DNA of 64,000 bases from Candidatus Choladousia intestinavium (GCA_018712785.1 DVGK01000043.1:1-64000); one strand, 5' to 3'. Positions 18,688 through 28,727 are shown, numbered from the stretch's first letter. Notes: generated from the letters alone by a model not told the origin. Numbers and translations: made by a program.

Positions 18688-19437
18688 ATGGAAAAACAAA
18701 TTAAAAAACTGGAAGATATGTCTCTGAATGCCTGGCCTTCTCACCAGATGGAGCTGTACGACGGCTGGATTCTGAGATTCTCTTATTTTTATACACACCG
18801 TACCAACAGTGTAGAACAGTTCGGGACCTCAACGCTTCCCTGGCGCGAAAAAATCCCCTACTGTGAATCCGTCTACCGCCGCTGGGGAACTCCCGCTATT
18901 TTTAAAATCAGTCCTCTGGTTTCAAAGGATTTTGACTACGTTCTGGAAAACCGCGGCTACGAAATCCAGCACGTTACAAATGTAATGACCGTGGATCTGA
19001 ACCAGGCTGACTTATCCTGTCCCTGTCCGGACACAGAAGTGAAGGCGAGGATCCCCTCCTACTGGATTGAGGGACTGCTGAAACTAAAGAAGACTACGAA
19101 CGAAACCCATCGTCTGATCGTCCCTTCTATGTACCGGGCCATTCCCAAAGACACTATCTGTGTCTGCATCTACCGGAATGATGCCATTATCGGAACAGGT
19201 CTGGGCATCCTGGACCGTGACTATGTGGGCGTCTACGCCATCCATGTCCACGAGGACTTCCGCCGTCAGGGACTGGCCAGACAGATCTGTACCTGCATCC
19301 TTTCGGAGGGAAGGAAAGCCGGCGCCGCCCACGCCTATCTTCAGGTAACCGCTGACAATGAACGGGCCTGCCGTCTGTACACTTCTCTTGGTTTTTCTCC
19401 TCTTTATACCTATTTCTTCCGCGTCCGGCAGGTTTGA
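18688..19437 (+). CDS. GNAT family N-acetyltransferase
   Basis: C-terminal GNAT motif (VGVYAIHVHEDFRRQGLARQICTCILSEGRKAGAAHAYLQVTADNERACRLYTSLGF). Confidence 0.87.
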   Translation: MEKQIKKLEDMSLNAWPSHQMELYDGWILRFSYFYTHRTNSVEQFGTSTLPWREKIPYCESVYRRWGTPAIFKISPLVSKDFDYVLENRGYEIQHVTNVMTVDLNQADLSCPCPDTEVKARIPSYWIEGLLKLKKTTNETHRLIVPSMYRAIPKDTICVCIYRNDAIIGTGLGILDRDYVGVYAIHVHEDFRRQGLARQICTCILSEGRKAGAAHAYLQVTADNERACRLYTSLGFSPLYTYFFRVRQV

Positions 19438-19618
19438 CGTGCTGCCGGAGCGCTGATCTTTCCGTCTTTATCCCAACTATTTCGTAAATAGCACCGTATT
19501 TGGAAGTAATGAAAAGGAAAAAAGTATTAATCTTGTTTTATTCCTTTATTGTTACTTATTAATTTGTAAGCCAATGGCATTTCAACCGTATTCGGATACG
19601 TTCCAATGAGGTGTTATT

Positions 19619-19861
19619 ATGGATGGACATCAGCTTATTATCGACCGGATTAAAGACTTGTGCAGAGAAAAAAATATGTCCTACTATATGCTATCTTATC
19701 GTTCTACCGTTCCCCTGACCACCCTGCTCCATATTCTGGACGGTTCTACAAAGAATCCGGGGATCTTTACTATACTGAAGCTTTGTAACGGCCTCGGAAT
19801 CTCTATCATTGAATTCTTTGACACAGAAAAACTGAAAGATATCGAATATAATCTGGATTAA
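19619..19861 (+). CDS. Small XRE/Cro-type HTH protein
   Basis: 80 aa single HTH domain: DRIKDLCREKNMSYYMLSYRSTVPLTTLLHILDGSTKNPGIFTILKLCNGLGISIIEFF. Confidence 0.75.
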   Translation: MDGHQLIIDRIKDLCREKNMSYYMLSYRSTVPLTTLLHILDGSTKNPGIFTILKLCNGLGISIIEFFDTEKLKDIEYNLD

Positions 19862-19876
19862 ATCTTTCTTTTCCTC

Positions 19877-19929
19877 TTGACAAAGGGCGTATTTCATTTT
19901 ATCATATGAACAGTTATTCATATGATAAA
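19877..19929 (+). promoter_or_regulatory. Sigma-A promoter overlapped by a SmtB/ArsR-type operator
   Basis: TTGACA (19877) - 17 bp - TATCAT (19900); perfect 13-bp arms TTTATCATATGAA/TTCATATGATAAA (19898-19929) around CAGTTA. Confidence 0.78.
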
Positions 19930-19971
19930 TACAAAATTTGTTTACCCCTGTTTTAAATGGAGGATTTATTT

Positions 19972-22488
19972 ATGGAAAAGAAAGTTTACATTTTGGAAAA
20001 TCTGGGCTGCCCCAACTGTGCGGCTAAGATTGAGCAGAAGGTCTCCCGCCTTCCGGGCGTCTCGGACGTATCCCTTGCCTACGCTACCAAACAGCTGCGC
20101 CTTACGGCAGAGGATCCTGATTCACTCCTTCCGGAAATCCAGAAAATCGCCAACGCATTGGAACCGGAAATCCTTGTATTGGAACGTCGCCGGGGTTCCC
20201 GCTCCTATCCCCAGACAGAGCAGGGACATCATCATGAGCATAACCACGAACACGGAGAAGGCTGTTCCTGCGGCCATGAGCACCACCATGAGCATCATCA
20301 TGAACATGAGGAAGGCTGCTCCTGCGGCCACGAGCACCACCATGAGCAGGAAATTTCCCCGTATCTTCCCGATGACGGAAGCCCAAAGAAGATCTACCTT
20401 CTGGAAAATCTGGGATGCGCCAACTGCGCGGCTAAAATGGAAAAGAAAATCCGAGAGCTTCCAGGCGTCCATTACGCTTCCATTACATTCGCCACCAAGC
20501 AGCTCCGCCTTTCGGCGGAGAATCCGGAGGCTTTGCTTCCCAAGATTCAGGAGATCTGCGCTTCCATAGAATCAGAAGTGATTGTCAGGGAGAGAGAAAA
20601 CCGGCAGCCCCCGGCTCCTGCTTCAAAAGCTTCTTCCTCCAGGCTGGCTGGACACGGAAAAGAGATAGCCCTGGTAGCCGCAGGCGCCGCGCTGTTTCTG
20701 GCAGGAGAGGTTCTGGAACACTTGAACTTTTCCCTTTTTTCCCTGTGCGTCCTGGCGGCCGCTTACATCCTTCTCGGTGGAAAAGTAGTCCTTACCGCTC
20801 TTAGAAATATCGGAAAAGGGCAGATTTTTGATGAGAACTTTCTGATGAGCGTAGCGACCCTGGGCGCCTTCGCTATCCGGGAATATCCGGAGGCTGTGGG
20901 GGTTATGCTGTTTTACAGAGTCGGCGAACTCTTTGAAGAGATCGCTGTTGAGAAAAGCCGCTCTCAGATTATGGATGCTGTGGATCTGCGGCCGGAAGTG
21001 GTCAATCTCTCTGTGGACGGCCAAGTCAAAGTAATCCCAGCTCAGGAAGCGAGAGTGGGGGATCTTCTGATCGTCCGCCCCGGCGACCGGATTCCCCTGG
21101 ACGGAGTCGTGGCGGAGGGTGAAAGCCGCATCGATACTTCCCCCGTAACCGGGGAGCCTGTTCCTGTAAAAGCCGTCACAGGAGATTCCGTAATCTCCGG
21201 CTGCGTAAACACCTCCGGACTCTTAAAAATCCGTGTGGAAAAGGTGCTGGAAGAATCCATGGTAACACGGATTCTGGATTCTGTGGAGAATGCCGCCGCC
21301 AGCAAGCCGAAAATCGACCGTTTTATTACAAGATTTTCCAGAATTTATACTCCGATAGTAGTCTTCCTTGCCCTGGCTACCGCGGTTCTGCCTTCGCTGG
21401 CAACGGGGAACTGGGATTACTGGGTCTATACAGCCCTCTCCTTCCTGGTTATGAGCTGTCCCTGTGCCCTGGTTCTGAGCGTGCCTCTGGCTTTCTTTTC
21501 CGGCATCGGAGCCGGTTCTAAAAAGGGAATTCTTTTTAAAGGCGGCGTCTCCCTGGAGGCTATGGCCGGCGTACAGGCCGTCGTCATGGATAAAACCGGA
21601 ACAATCACGGAAGGAACTTTCATCCTTCAGAAATCCGTTTCCTGTGGTTCCATGACAGAGGATGAGCTTCTCGCCCTGTGCGCCTCCTGTGAACTCTCCT
21701 CCACCCACCCCATCGGGGCAAGTATCTTAAGCGCTGCCAGGAAGAAAGGTCTTTCCCTCTCCCGCCCGAAATCCCTGGAGGAAATCGCCGGATGCGGAAT
21801 CCGGGCAGAATTTAATGAAGGCCAGGTGCTCTGCGGCAACAGAAAGCTGATGGAAAAGTATCATATTCCTCTGGAAGAATATCATAAAACAGGATTTGGA
21901 ACGGAGGTGCTTGCTGCAAAGGACGGAGTGTTTCTGGGATATCTGCTGATCTCCGATACGGTAAAGCCGGGAGCCAAATCGGCTGTTTCCTCGCTGAAGC
22001 GTCTTGGCATCACAACTGCGATGCTTACCGGCGATGCGGCCGACAGCGCGCAGGCTGTGGCAGAGGAAACAGGCATTGACGAAGTATTCGCAAAGCTGCT
22101 TCCGGAAGAAAAGCTGAAAAAGCTGGGAGAAATCCGAAGCCGCCACGGCAGTGTCATGTTTGTGGGGGACGGCATAAATGATGCCCCGGTGCTGGCCGGG
22201 GCAGATGTGGGAGCCGCTATGGGAAGCGGCGCGGATGCCGCCATCGAAGCGGCAGACGCGGTCTTTATGACTTCTGATATGGCAGCGATTCCTCAGTCCT
22301 TAGATATCGCGAGGCGAACGAAACGCATCGCCTGGCAGAATGTAATTTTCGCCCTGGCTGTCAAGATACTGGCTATGATTCTGGGTCTCTGCGGATTCGC
22401 TTCTATGTGGCTGGCCGTATTTGCCGATACAGGAGTCGCCATTCTCTGTATTCTAAACTCGATCCGCACTCTGTACCAGAAGCTCTGA
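19972..22488 (+). CDS. cadA: Heavy-metal (Cd/Zn/Pb-type) P1B ATPase with two HMA domains and a His-rich linker
   Basis: Two HMA motifs (GCPNC, GCANC), His-rich linker, CPC motif (MSCPCALVLSVP), DKTGT, GDGINDAP. ATG at 19972 follows GGAGG. Confidence 0.92.
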   Translation: MEKKVYILENLGCPNCAAKIEQKVSRLPGVSDVSLAYATKQLRLTAEDPDSLLPEIQKIANALEPEILVLERRRGSRSYPQTEQGHHHEHNHEHGEGCSCGHEHHHEHHHEHEEGCSCGHEHHHEQEISPYLPDDGSPKKIYLLENLGCANCAAKMEKKIRELPGVHYASITFATKQLRLSAENPEALLPKIQEICASIESEVIVRERENRQPPAPASKASSSRLAGHGKEIALVAAGAALFLAGEVLEHLNFSLFSLCVLAAAYILLGGKVVLTALRNIGKGQIFDENFLMSVATLGAFAIREYPEAVGVMLFYRVGELFEEIAVEKSRSQIMDAVDLRPEVVNLSVDGQVKVIPAQEARVGDLLIVRPGDRIPLDGVVAEGESRIDTSPVTGEPVPVKAVTGDSVISGCVNTSGLLKIRVEKVLEESMVTRILDSVENAAASKPKIDRFITRFSRIYTPIVVFLALATAVLPSLATGNWDYWVYTALSFLVMSCPCALVLSVPLAFFSGIGAGSKKGILFKGGVSLEAMAGVQAVVMDKTGTITEGTFILQKSVSCGSMTEDELLALCASCELSSTHPIGASILSAARKKGLSLSRPKSLEEIAGCGIRAEFNEGQVLCGNRKLMEKYHIPLEEYHKTGFGTEVLAAKDGVFLGYLLISDTVKPGAKSAVSSLKRLGITTAMLTGDAADSAQAVAEETGIDEVFAKLLPEEKLKKLGEIRSRHGSVMFVGDGINDAPVLAGADVGAAMGSGADAAIEAADAVFMTSDMAAIPQSLDIARRTKRIAWQNVIFALAVKILAMILGLCGFASMWLAVFADTGVAILCILNSIRTLYQKL

Positions 22489-22495
22489 AGCATAC

Positions 22496-23881
22496 TTATC
22501 TCTGCATTCTCCAGCCAGGATGATACTTATTCTTTAAAGTACCGTTTACCAGCTTTCCCCAACCCAGGGGAAAGCCGGAGACACAGACAAGCTGCCAGCC
22601 TTTATCCCTGGCCGTATCCATGTGCTCCGTCTCAATGGTTTCTCCGGAGAGATACCGGAGGATTCTGGGATCCTCCGGGGAAAAGTCCAGGGAAGACGCA
22701 TATTCCTCTTTCCTCAGAGCCATAGCCAGAGACTGGGAGGGCTCAAACCGGTTCCGCTTCATCTCTCCCAGATACAGGCCGCTTCGGAGAAAATCCAGTC
22801 CGCCTATGGGCGGCTGGATTTCCGGCTGATAATAAATCTGACCGCAGCGGGATTCTATGCGGTTCTTCTGAAAGCTTTTGGAGATATCTTTAAAAAAGAG
22901 CTCCAGAAGCTTTTCTTCTTCTCTGGAAAGTCTGCTTTCTCCGGAAGGCTTCCGGTAAAAAGCCGGCGAAAGCTCCCCTTCCTTCTGAAAAAGAGCCATA
23001 AAGTGGCCTTCCCCACGGATCTTGTGTGGAAACAGCCGCGCGCATTTCTTAAGCGTTTCTTCTCCTCCTCCAAGCTCCGGCCTTCCCGGAGAAAATCCGA
23101 AGTCTCCCGGAAGCTCCGTCAGATGAAGCTCCGGGCATTCTTTCAGCACATGGGAAACCACCTGTTCATTTTCCTCCGGAGAAAAGGTACACGTAGAATA
23201 CAGAAGCATGCCCCCAGAGCGCAGCATTTTTGCCGCCCGCACGGTAATATCCTTCTGGATTACGGCGCAGGACTTTACTTTCTCCAGGCTCCATGCCCTG
23301 GCGTTGGCCCCGTCCTTCCGGAACATCCCCTCTCCGGAACAGGGAGCGTCCACCAGGATCTTATCAAAATACCCGGCAAACCTCTCTTCCAGCCTGGCCG
23401 GCACCTCATGAAGCACCAGGGAATTGGTGATTCCGAATACCTCCAGATTTTTCAGAAGGGCCTTTGCCCTGGAAGCGCTGATCTCATTGGCCGCCAGCAG
23501 CCCCTGCCCCAAAAGCCTTGCCCCCAGGGCGGTAGCCTTGCCTCCCGGTGCCGCGCACAGATCCAGCACCCGCTCTCCGGGCCGGACCGGAAGCAGTTCT
23601 CCCGGAGCCATGGCACTGGGCTCCTGCAGATAATAAAGGCCAGCATAGTAAAAAGGATGACGAGCCGGGTCATCCTCTTTTTTATAATAATAGCCATTCT
23701 TTGTCCAGGGAATCCTTTCCAGATGAAAAGGAACCGCCCTTTCAAATTCCTCCGGAGATATTTTCAGAGGGTTCACCCGAAGTCCGAATTCCCTTGGCTC
23801 CCGGTAGGTTTCCAGAAATTCTTCGTACTCCTCACCCAGCATCTCTCTCATTCTCTCTAAAAATTTCTCAGGCAGTTCCAT
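22496..23881 (-). CDS. RsmF/NOL1-NOP2-Sun family rRNA m5C methyltransferase
   Basis: DLCAAPGGKATALGARL, VDAPCSGEGMFRKD, YSTCTFSPEENEQVV. Confidence 0.92.
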   Translation of the reverse strand: MELPEKFLERMREMLGEEYEEFLETYREPREFGLRVNPLKISPEEFERAVPFHLERIPWTKNGYYYKKEDDPARHPFYYAGLYYLQEPSAMAPGELLPVRPGERVLDLCAAPGGKATALGARLLGQGLLAANEISASRAKALLKNLEVFGITNSLVLHEVPARLEERFAGYFDKILVDAPCSGEGMFRKDGANARAWSLEKVKSCAVIQKDITVRAAKMLRSGGMLLYSTCTFSPEENEQVVSHVLKECPELHLTELPGDFGFSPGRPELGGGEETLKKCARLFPHKIRGEGHFMALFQKEGELSPAFYRKPSGESRLSREEEKLLELFFKDISKSFQKNRIESRCGQIYYQPEIQPPIGGLDFLRSGLYLGEMKRNRFEPSQSLAMALRKEEYASSLDFSPEDPRILRYLSGETIETEHMDTARDKGWQLVCVSGFPLGWGKLVNGTLKNKYHPGWRMQR

Positions 23882-23935
23882 AATGCTTCCTCCCTCTTTC
23901 TTTTTCCGCGGCCCCGGCGCGCCTTTTCTTCAGGA

Positions 23936-24439
23936 TCACGCTTCCCATCTGTATCTTGTCAGCTCTCCCGAAAGCCGCATTCCGGGAAACCCGTTCTGCC
24001 TCAGAGCCTCATACAGAACAATGGCGGCGGAATTGGACAGATTCAGAGATCTGGTTTCGCCAATCATGGGAATCCGCATGCAGGTATCCGGATGCTCCTT
24101 TAAAATCTCCTCCGGAATCCCGGCGCTCTCCTTTCCGAACATCAGAAAGCAGTCCGGCTCATAGGAAATCTCTGTATAAACCTTTCTGGCCTTCGTCGTG
24201 GCCATATAAATCCTTGCGTCCGGATTCTTTTCCATAAAATCCTGATAATCGATATACCGGACTACGTCAATCTCTTTCCAGTAATCCATACCGGCCCGCT
24301 TCAGCGCCTTCTCTGACAGGGAAAATCCCAGCGGCTCAATCAGATGCAGTCTGGTCCCGGTAGCCGCGCAGGTTCTTCCGATGTTTCCGGTGTTGGAAGG
24401 GATCTCCGGCTCAAATAAAACGATATTCAGCTTCACCAT
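23936..24439 (-). CDS. trmL: tRNA (cytidine(34)-2'-O)-methyltransferase (SPOUT)
   Basis: MVKLNIVLFEPEIPSNTGNIGRTCAATGTRLHLIEPLGF; knot motif MFGKESAGIPEEIL; LNLSNSAAIVLYEALRQ. Confidence 0.93.
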   Translation of the reverse strand: MVKLNIVLFEPEIPSNTGNIGRTCAATGTRLHLIEPLGFSLSEKALKRAGMDYWKEIDVVRYIDYQDFMEKNPDARIYMATTKARKVYTEISYEPDCFLMFGKESAGIPEEILKEHPDTCMRIPMIGETRSLNLSNSAAIVLYEALRQNGFPGMRLSGELTRYRWEA

Positions 24440-24443
24440 CTCC

Positions 24444-25601
24444 TTACAGCTTTTTCACAAAATGTCCCAGCCGCCCCAACGCCTCTTTCAGCGCCTCCAG
24501 AGAGTAGGCATAGGAGATCCGCAGAAAGCCTTCCCCGCAGTCTCCGAAGGCTGTCCCCGGGACCACCGCCACGTGTTCTTCCTCCAGAAGCCTGGTGGCG
24601 AACTCCTCCGAAGTCATTCCGAATTTTTTCACAGAGGGGAACACATAAAAGGCTCCGAATGGCTCAAAACAGGGCAGTCCCATCTCCTTAAAGGCATACA
24701 TGAGATATCTTCTGCGCTGGTTATAAGCCTCCCGCATGACGGTCACATCCCGGTCTCCGTTTTTAAGAGCCTGCACAGCCGCGTACTGGCTGTTAGTGGG
24801 CGCGCACATAATGGCATACTGATGGATTTTTGTCATCTGCTCGGTTATCTCTCTTGGCCCGCAGATATATCCAAGCCTCCATCCAGTCATGGCATAGGAT
24901 TTGGAGAACCCGTTGATGGTCAGCGTCCTCTCCTTCATCCCCGGCAGGGCGGCGATAGATACGTGCTGGGCTCCATAGGTAAGCTCTGAATAAATTTCAT
25001 CAGAAATCACATACAGATCCTTTTCTTTCACCACCTCTGCCACAGCCTCCAGGTCCTCTTTCCTCATAACCGCTCCTGTAGGATTATTCGGAAAAGGAAG
25101 TACCAGTATTTTGGTCCGGTCCGTAATTTTTTCCAGCAGCTCCCCGGCCGTAAGGCGGAACTGATTCTCTTCCTTCAGTTCAATGGTCACAGGCACTCCG
25201 TCCGCCAACAGGGTACAGGGCAGATAGGAAACGTAGCTTGGCTGGGGAATCAGCACCTCGTCTCCCGGATCCAGCATGGCCCGAAGGGCCAGATCAATCC
25301 CCTCGCTGCCCCCTACCGTTACAAGGACCTCATGAAGTGGGTCGTATTCCAGGTCAAATTTTCTCTTCAGATACCGGCAGATCTCAATTCTCAGCTCTTT
25401 CAGCCCGGAATTTGAGGTATAGAAGGTTTTCCCCTTTTCCAGGGCATAAATTCCCTCATCACGGATATGCCAGGGCGTATCAAAATCCGGTTCCCCTACC
25501 CCCAGGGAAATCACATCCTCCATCTCGCTGACAATATCAAAAAATTTCCGGATGCCGGAGGGCTGGATTTCCTTTACTTTCTTGCCTAACGGGTCTCTCA
25601 C
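24444..25601 (-). CDS. Class I/II PLP-dependent aminotransferase
   Basis: SLGVGEPDFDTPWHIRD, FPNNPTGAV, SDEIYSEL, GFSKSYAMTGWRLGY. Confidence 0.93.
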   Translation of the reverse strand: MRDPLGKKVKEIQPSGIRKFFDIVSEMEDVISLGVGEPDFDTPWHIRDEGIYALEKGKTFYTSNSGLKELRIEICRYLKRKFDLEYDPLHEVLVTVGGSEGIDLALRAMLDPGDEVLIPQPSYVSYLPCTLLADGVPVTIELKEENQFRLTAGELLEKITDRTKILVLPFPNNPTGAVMRKEDLEAVAEVVKEKDLYVISDEIYSELTYGAQHVSIAALPGMKERTLTINGFSKSYAMTGWRLGYICGPREITEQMTKIHQYAIMCAPTNSQYAAVQALKNGDRDVTVMREAYNQRRRYLMYAFKEMGLPCFEPFGAFYVFPSVKKFGMTSEEFATRLLEEEHVAVVPGTAFGDCGEGFLRISYAYSLEALKEALGRLGHFVKKL

Positions 25602-26080
25602 GGCATCATCAGCATCCTTTCGTCTTTGGACTTCTTTCCGAATATAGTTCCATAGTCCTTATATTTTTTCAGAATAAAATGGGTAGCTGTACTCAGCACG
25701 GAATCCAGCGTGGACAGCTTATCGCTGACAAAGGCCGAGACATCCCGCAGCGTCTTCCCCTCCAGGATCACCAGCAGGTCAAAGGCTCCGGAAATCAGAT
25801 AGACAGACTGAACCTCCGGATAATTATAGATTCTCTCCGCAATGGAATCAAACCCCTGTCCTCTCTGGGGCGTCACCCTCACCTCAATCAGGGCGGTCAC
25901 CTTCTCTGTAGATGTTTTTTCCCAGTCAATCAGAGTGTGATATCCGCAGATCACCTGCTCCTTCTCCATCTGGGCCACTTCATTGGCAATCACCGCCTCG
26001 CTGGAGCCCAAAAGCACTGCCAGCTCTTTCAAATCAATCTTACTGTTTTTTTCAAGAAAGGTTAAAATCTGTTCCCTCAT
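25598..26080 (-). CDS. Lrp/AsnC family transcriptional regulator
   Basis: MREQILTFLEKNSKIDLKELAVLLGSSEAVIANEVAQMEKEQVICGY plus an AsnC ligand-binding domain; overlaps the aminotransferase start. Confidence 0.87.
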   Translation of the reverse strand: MREQILTFLEKNSKIDLKELAVLLGSSEAVIANEVAQMEKEQVICGYHTLIDWEKTSTEKVTALIEVRVTPQRGQGFDSIAERIYNYPEVQSVYLISGAFDLLVILEGKTLRDVSAFVSDKLSTLDSVLSTATHFILKKYKDYGTIFGKKSKDERMLMMP

Positions 26081-27078
26081 TCCGTTTCCCTCCTGGTTTT
26101 TAAATCGAACCGTTCCTGAAGCCGATACCACTCGTCCTGGGCGGGGCGGTCCAGAAACCGGCATTCCTCCCCATTGTAAATCTTACGCGCCTTCTCTTTG
26201 AGGATTTTCCCGATGCATACCGCGGGAATTCCTTCTCTTTCCAGCTCCCGAACCAGATCCTCTCCGTGTTCTGTTCCTGCTATAAGAGAGCCGCCGGAGT
26301 AGAGATTATAGGGATTCACCTGAAAATACTCACAGATCTCTACCGTCTCCTGACGTATAGGAATCTTTTTTAAGTCCACTTCCATTCCAAACTTCCACCG
26401 CTCTCCCAGCTCCCAGAGCCCTCCGAAAATTCCGCCCTGAGAGAGGTCGTGCATCACACAGGAACCGTATCTTCCGATAATCTTGGCCTCTCTCTCCACA
26501 GACATCCAGATTTCAAATTCTTTTGCCCGTTCAATCAAAGCAGGAGGGAAAACCTCCTTCAGTTCTCCCTCTCTCCTTTTAGCCAGAGCAGCCGTTCCTC
26601 CCAGACCGATCCAACGGGTCACCACCAGATCCCAGCCTGGCCGGGGAATCGCCGCGGCTCCTGTCTCGTTTCTTTCTCCCAGACACGTAACCGCATATAC
26701 TGGTTCGGACACGGCAGCGGAAATTTCTGTATGGCCTCCGGCTGCCGCGATCCCCATTCTCCCGGCCTGCTCCGCCAGCTCCTGCATTTTTCTTCGTATA
26801 TCTTTCTCCTCCCATATGTCCGGGAACACGGCCTGGAGGATAAAGTATTTCGGCGTACAGCCCCCGGCAAATAAGTTGTTGGCGCAGGAGAGCAGAATCT
26901 GATCCGGCCGGTCCTCAAACCCCGGTACAAAAGAAGCACAGGAGACAGCCTGCACACTGCCTCCCTGAAAAAAACTGCAGTCTTCCCCGTACTTTTCTCT
27001 CCACCTGGCGTCCTCTGAATAAAGAATCCGCAGCACCGACCTCTTTAAAGCCGCTTCTTCCAGCTTTCCTGTCCTCAT
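26077..27078 (-). CDS. AIR synthase-related (PurM/HypE-like) protein
   Basis: MRTGKLEEAALKRSVLRIL...; PurM-like ATP-binding pattern (VVTRWIGLGGTAALAKRREGELKEVFP; MHDLSQGGIFGGLWEL). Confidence 0.7.
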   Translation of the reverse strand: MRTGKLEEAALKRSVLRILYSEDARWREKYGEDCSFFQGGSVQAVSCASFVPGFEDRPDQILLSCANNLFAGGCTPKYFILQAVFPDIWEEKDIRRKMQELAEQAGRMGIAAAGGHTEISAAVSEPVYAVTCLGERNETGAAAIPRPGWDLVVTRWIGLGGTAALAKRREGELKEVFPPALIERAKEFEIWMSVEREAKIIGRYGSCVMHDLSQGGIFGGLWELGERWKFGMEVDLKKIPIRQETVEICEYFQVNPYNLYSGGSLIAGTEHGEDLVRELEREGIPAVCIGKILKEKARKIYNGEECRFLDRPAQDEWYRLQERFDLKTRRETE

Positions 27079-27125
27079 GTCTCTTTTCTCCTTCTCTATA
27101 CAGACGTTCCCGCCGCTCCCATCCG

Positions 27126-28727
27126 CTACTGGATAATCGTAACATCCCCTCCCGTTCCGGAAGCACTCTCCTGGGCTGCCGGAGCCTGCGTCTGGGGCGT
27201 TTCCGTCTGCGCCGCTTCTGTCTGGGGCGCTTCCGTCTGTGCCGCTTCTGTCTGGGGCGCTTCCGTCTGGGTCGTCTCTGTCTGCGCCGCCTCTGTCTGG
27301 ACTCCGTTTGCCAGAAGAGCCTGAACCTGCTCCAGACTGTTCTGCCCTATGGCAGAGTAGAGGGCGCTGGTCAGAGCCGTGTTGGAGGACACCACTCCCA
27401 CCTCCCAGATGGCCGCCGTAGCCTGGTACGTACTGCTGTTTACCTGAATCGTCTCCGAGAGCACTCCGTCGTAGTAGATATTCTTCCACAGCACCGCGGA
27501 CAAGCCCTCATGGGGCGTCTGCACCTGCACAAGATAGCCTACATTCTGGTCTGTCTTTGCCACCAGCTGTATATTATTGGTGGCATCCGTCCTGGCCGTC
27601 ACTTCGCTGACAAATTCGATGGTCCGGTTCGCCGGCCTTGTCTCCTCTCCGTAAATGGTAAAGTTCAGCACTCCGCCATAGGCAGAGCCCGCGATATACA
27701 CCGGCGTCTCCAGGGTATTGGTAAATACCAGATCCATCAGCCCCTCCGCGATGGCTGCGTCCTTGGAGGGATCCACATAGGAAACTGTCATGGTGTGATT
27801 GGATCTCTGATCCACCTGAAGCTCCGCCTTCAGCACCGCGTTATAAAGGGTTGTGGAAACCTGGCAGATTCCTCCCCCGTAGCTGTCCACCACCTGGCCG
27901 CTCTCATAAGAGGGCGCCAGCTCATAGCCGTTTTCCGCCGTAAAGGGCACCACGGCATCCGTTACGGAAAAACTCTCTCCCGGCATTAAAAGGGTCCCGT
28001 TAATCTTTGAGGTTCCCGTCACAATATTCTGGGCCCTGGCCGCTGAAGAAGCTGAATAATCCGTGGTGGCTGTCCCCAGAACATCCGTCATTTTGCTGAG
28101 CGTTTCCGCTGTTACCTCCGGAGACACCCGCTCCACCGTGGCTTCTATCACGGTGTCCCCGGCTGTCCATCCCTCTATGTACTCCTCCAGAGCCGTCAGG
28201 GTAGCGTCCACATCCAGAGTCAGCCCGTCTGTTCCTCCTTCCACATAGAGCAGTCCGTCGTCTCCCATATAAACCGAGCCCTCCACAGGCTCCGAGTTAT
28301 AGGCGCTCATTCCCTCCACAAAGGAACGGAGGGCATCCTCGTCAATGGTATATTCTATCTCAAATTGTATGTTCTGATTCTGAAGATCCTTCTGTTCTTT
28401 ATATCGCTGTACAATATTTCCTGTGGTTCCCAGATGGCTGATCTCTGTAATAAGATCTGTATTTTTCCACTGAAGCCCCAGCTCTCCCCAGGTTCTGGAT
28501 TCCTGGTCTTCATCCATGGTAAGGGTAATCACAGAATCTGAAAGCGCCTGCACCTGCTGCTGTACTACAGTTTCCGCTTCTGCAGCCGTCATTCCGCTTA
28601 CATCCACACCGTTGATAAATACGCCTTCGCTGATCACGTTCTCCCCCGCCTGACAGGTCAGCGCCATCCAGGGCAGCATCAGATAGAAAACCGCCGCCGC
28701 TGCTTTGCACAGTATTCTTTTTTTCAT
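27126..28727 (-). CDS. VanW family peptidoglycan-binding-like exported protein with Thr/Glu/Ala/Gln repeat tail
   Basis: Signal peptide; VanW core (GTSKINGTLLMPGESFSVTDAVVPFTAENGYELAPSYESGQVVDSYGGGICQVSTTLYNAVL); tail TEAAQTETTQTEAPQTEAAQTEAPQTEAAQTETPQTQ. Confidence 0.88.
   Translation of the reverse strand: MKKRILCKAAAAVFYLMLPWMALTCQAGENVISEGVFINGVDVSGMTAAEAETVVQQQVQALSDSVITLTMDEDQESRTWGELGLQWKNTDLITEISHLGTTGNIVQRYKEQKDLQNQNIQFEIEYTIDEDALRSFVEGMSAYNSEPVEGSVYMGDDGLLYVEGGTDGLTLDVDATLTALEEYIEGWTAGDTVIEATVERVSPEVTAETLSKMTDVLGTATTDYSASSAARAQNIVTGTSKINGTLLMPGESFSVTDAVVPFTAENGYELAPSYESGQVVDSYGGGICQVSTTLYNAVLKAELQVDQRSNHTMTVSYVDPSKDAAIAEGLMDLVFTNTLETPVYIAGSAYGGVLNFTIYGEETRPANRTIEFVSEVTARTDATNNIQLVAKTDQNVGYLVQVQTPHEGLSAVLWKNIYYDGVLSETIQVNSSTYQATAAIWEVGVVSSNTALTSALYSAIGQNSLEQVQALLANGVQTEAAQTETTQTEAPQTEAAQTEAPQTEAAQTETPQTQAPAAQESASGTGGDVTIIQ

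Noticed and set aside
22622-23860. 412-aa plus-strand ORF opposite the RsmF-like gene
   Set aside because: Antisense shadow of a confident methyltransferase gene; no family signature.
26077-27489. Extended 470-aa ORF for the AIR synthase-like protein
   Set aside because: Extra N-terminus is the frame-shadow of the VanW repeat region (RSGADGSAPDRSGADG...); real start is most likely at 27078.
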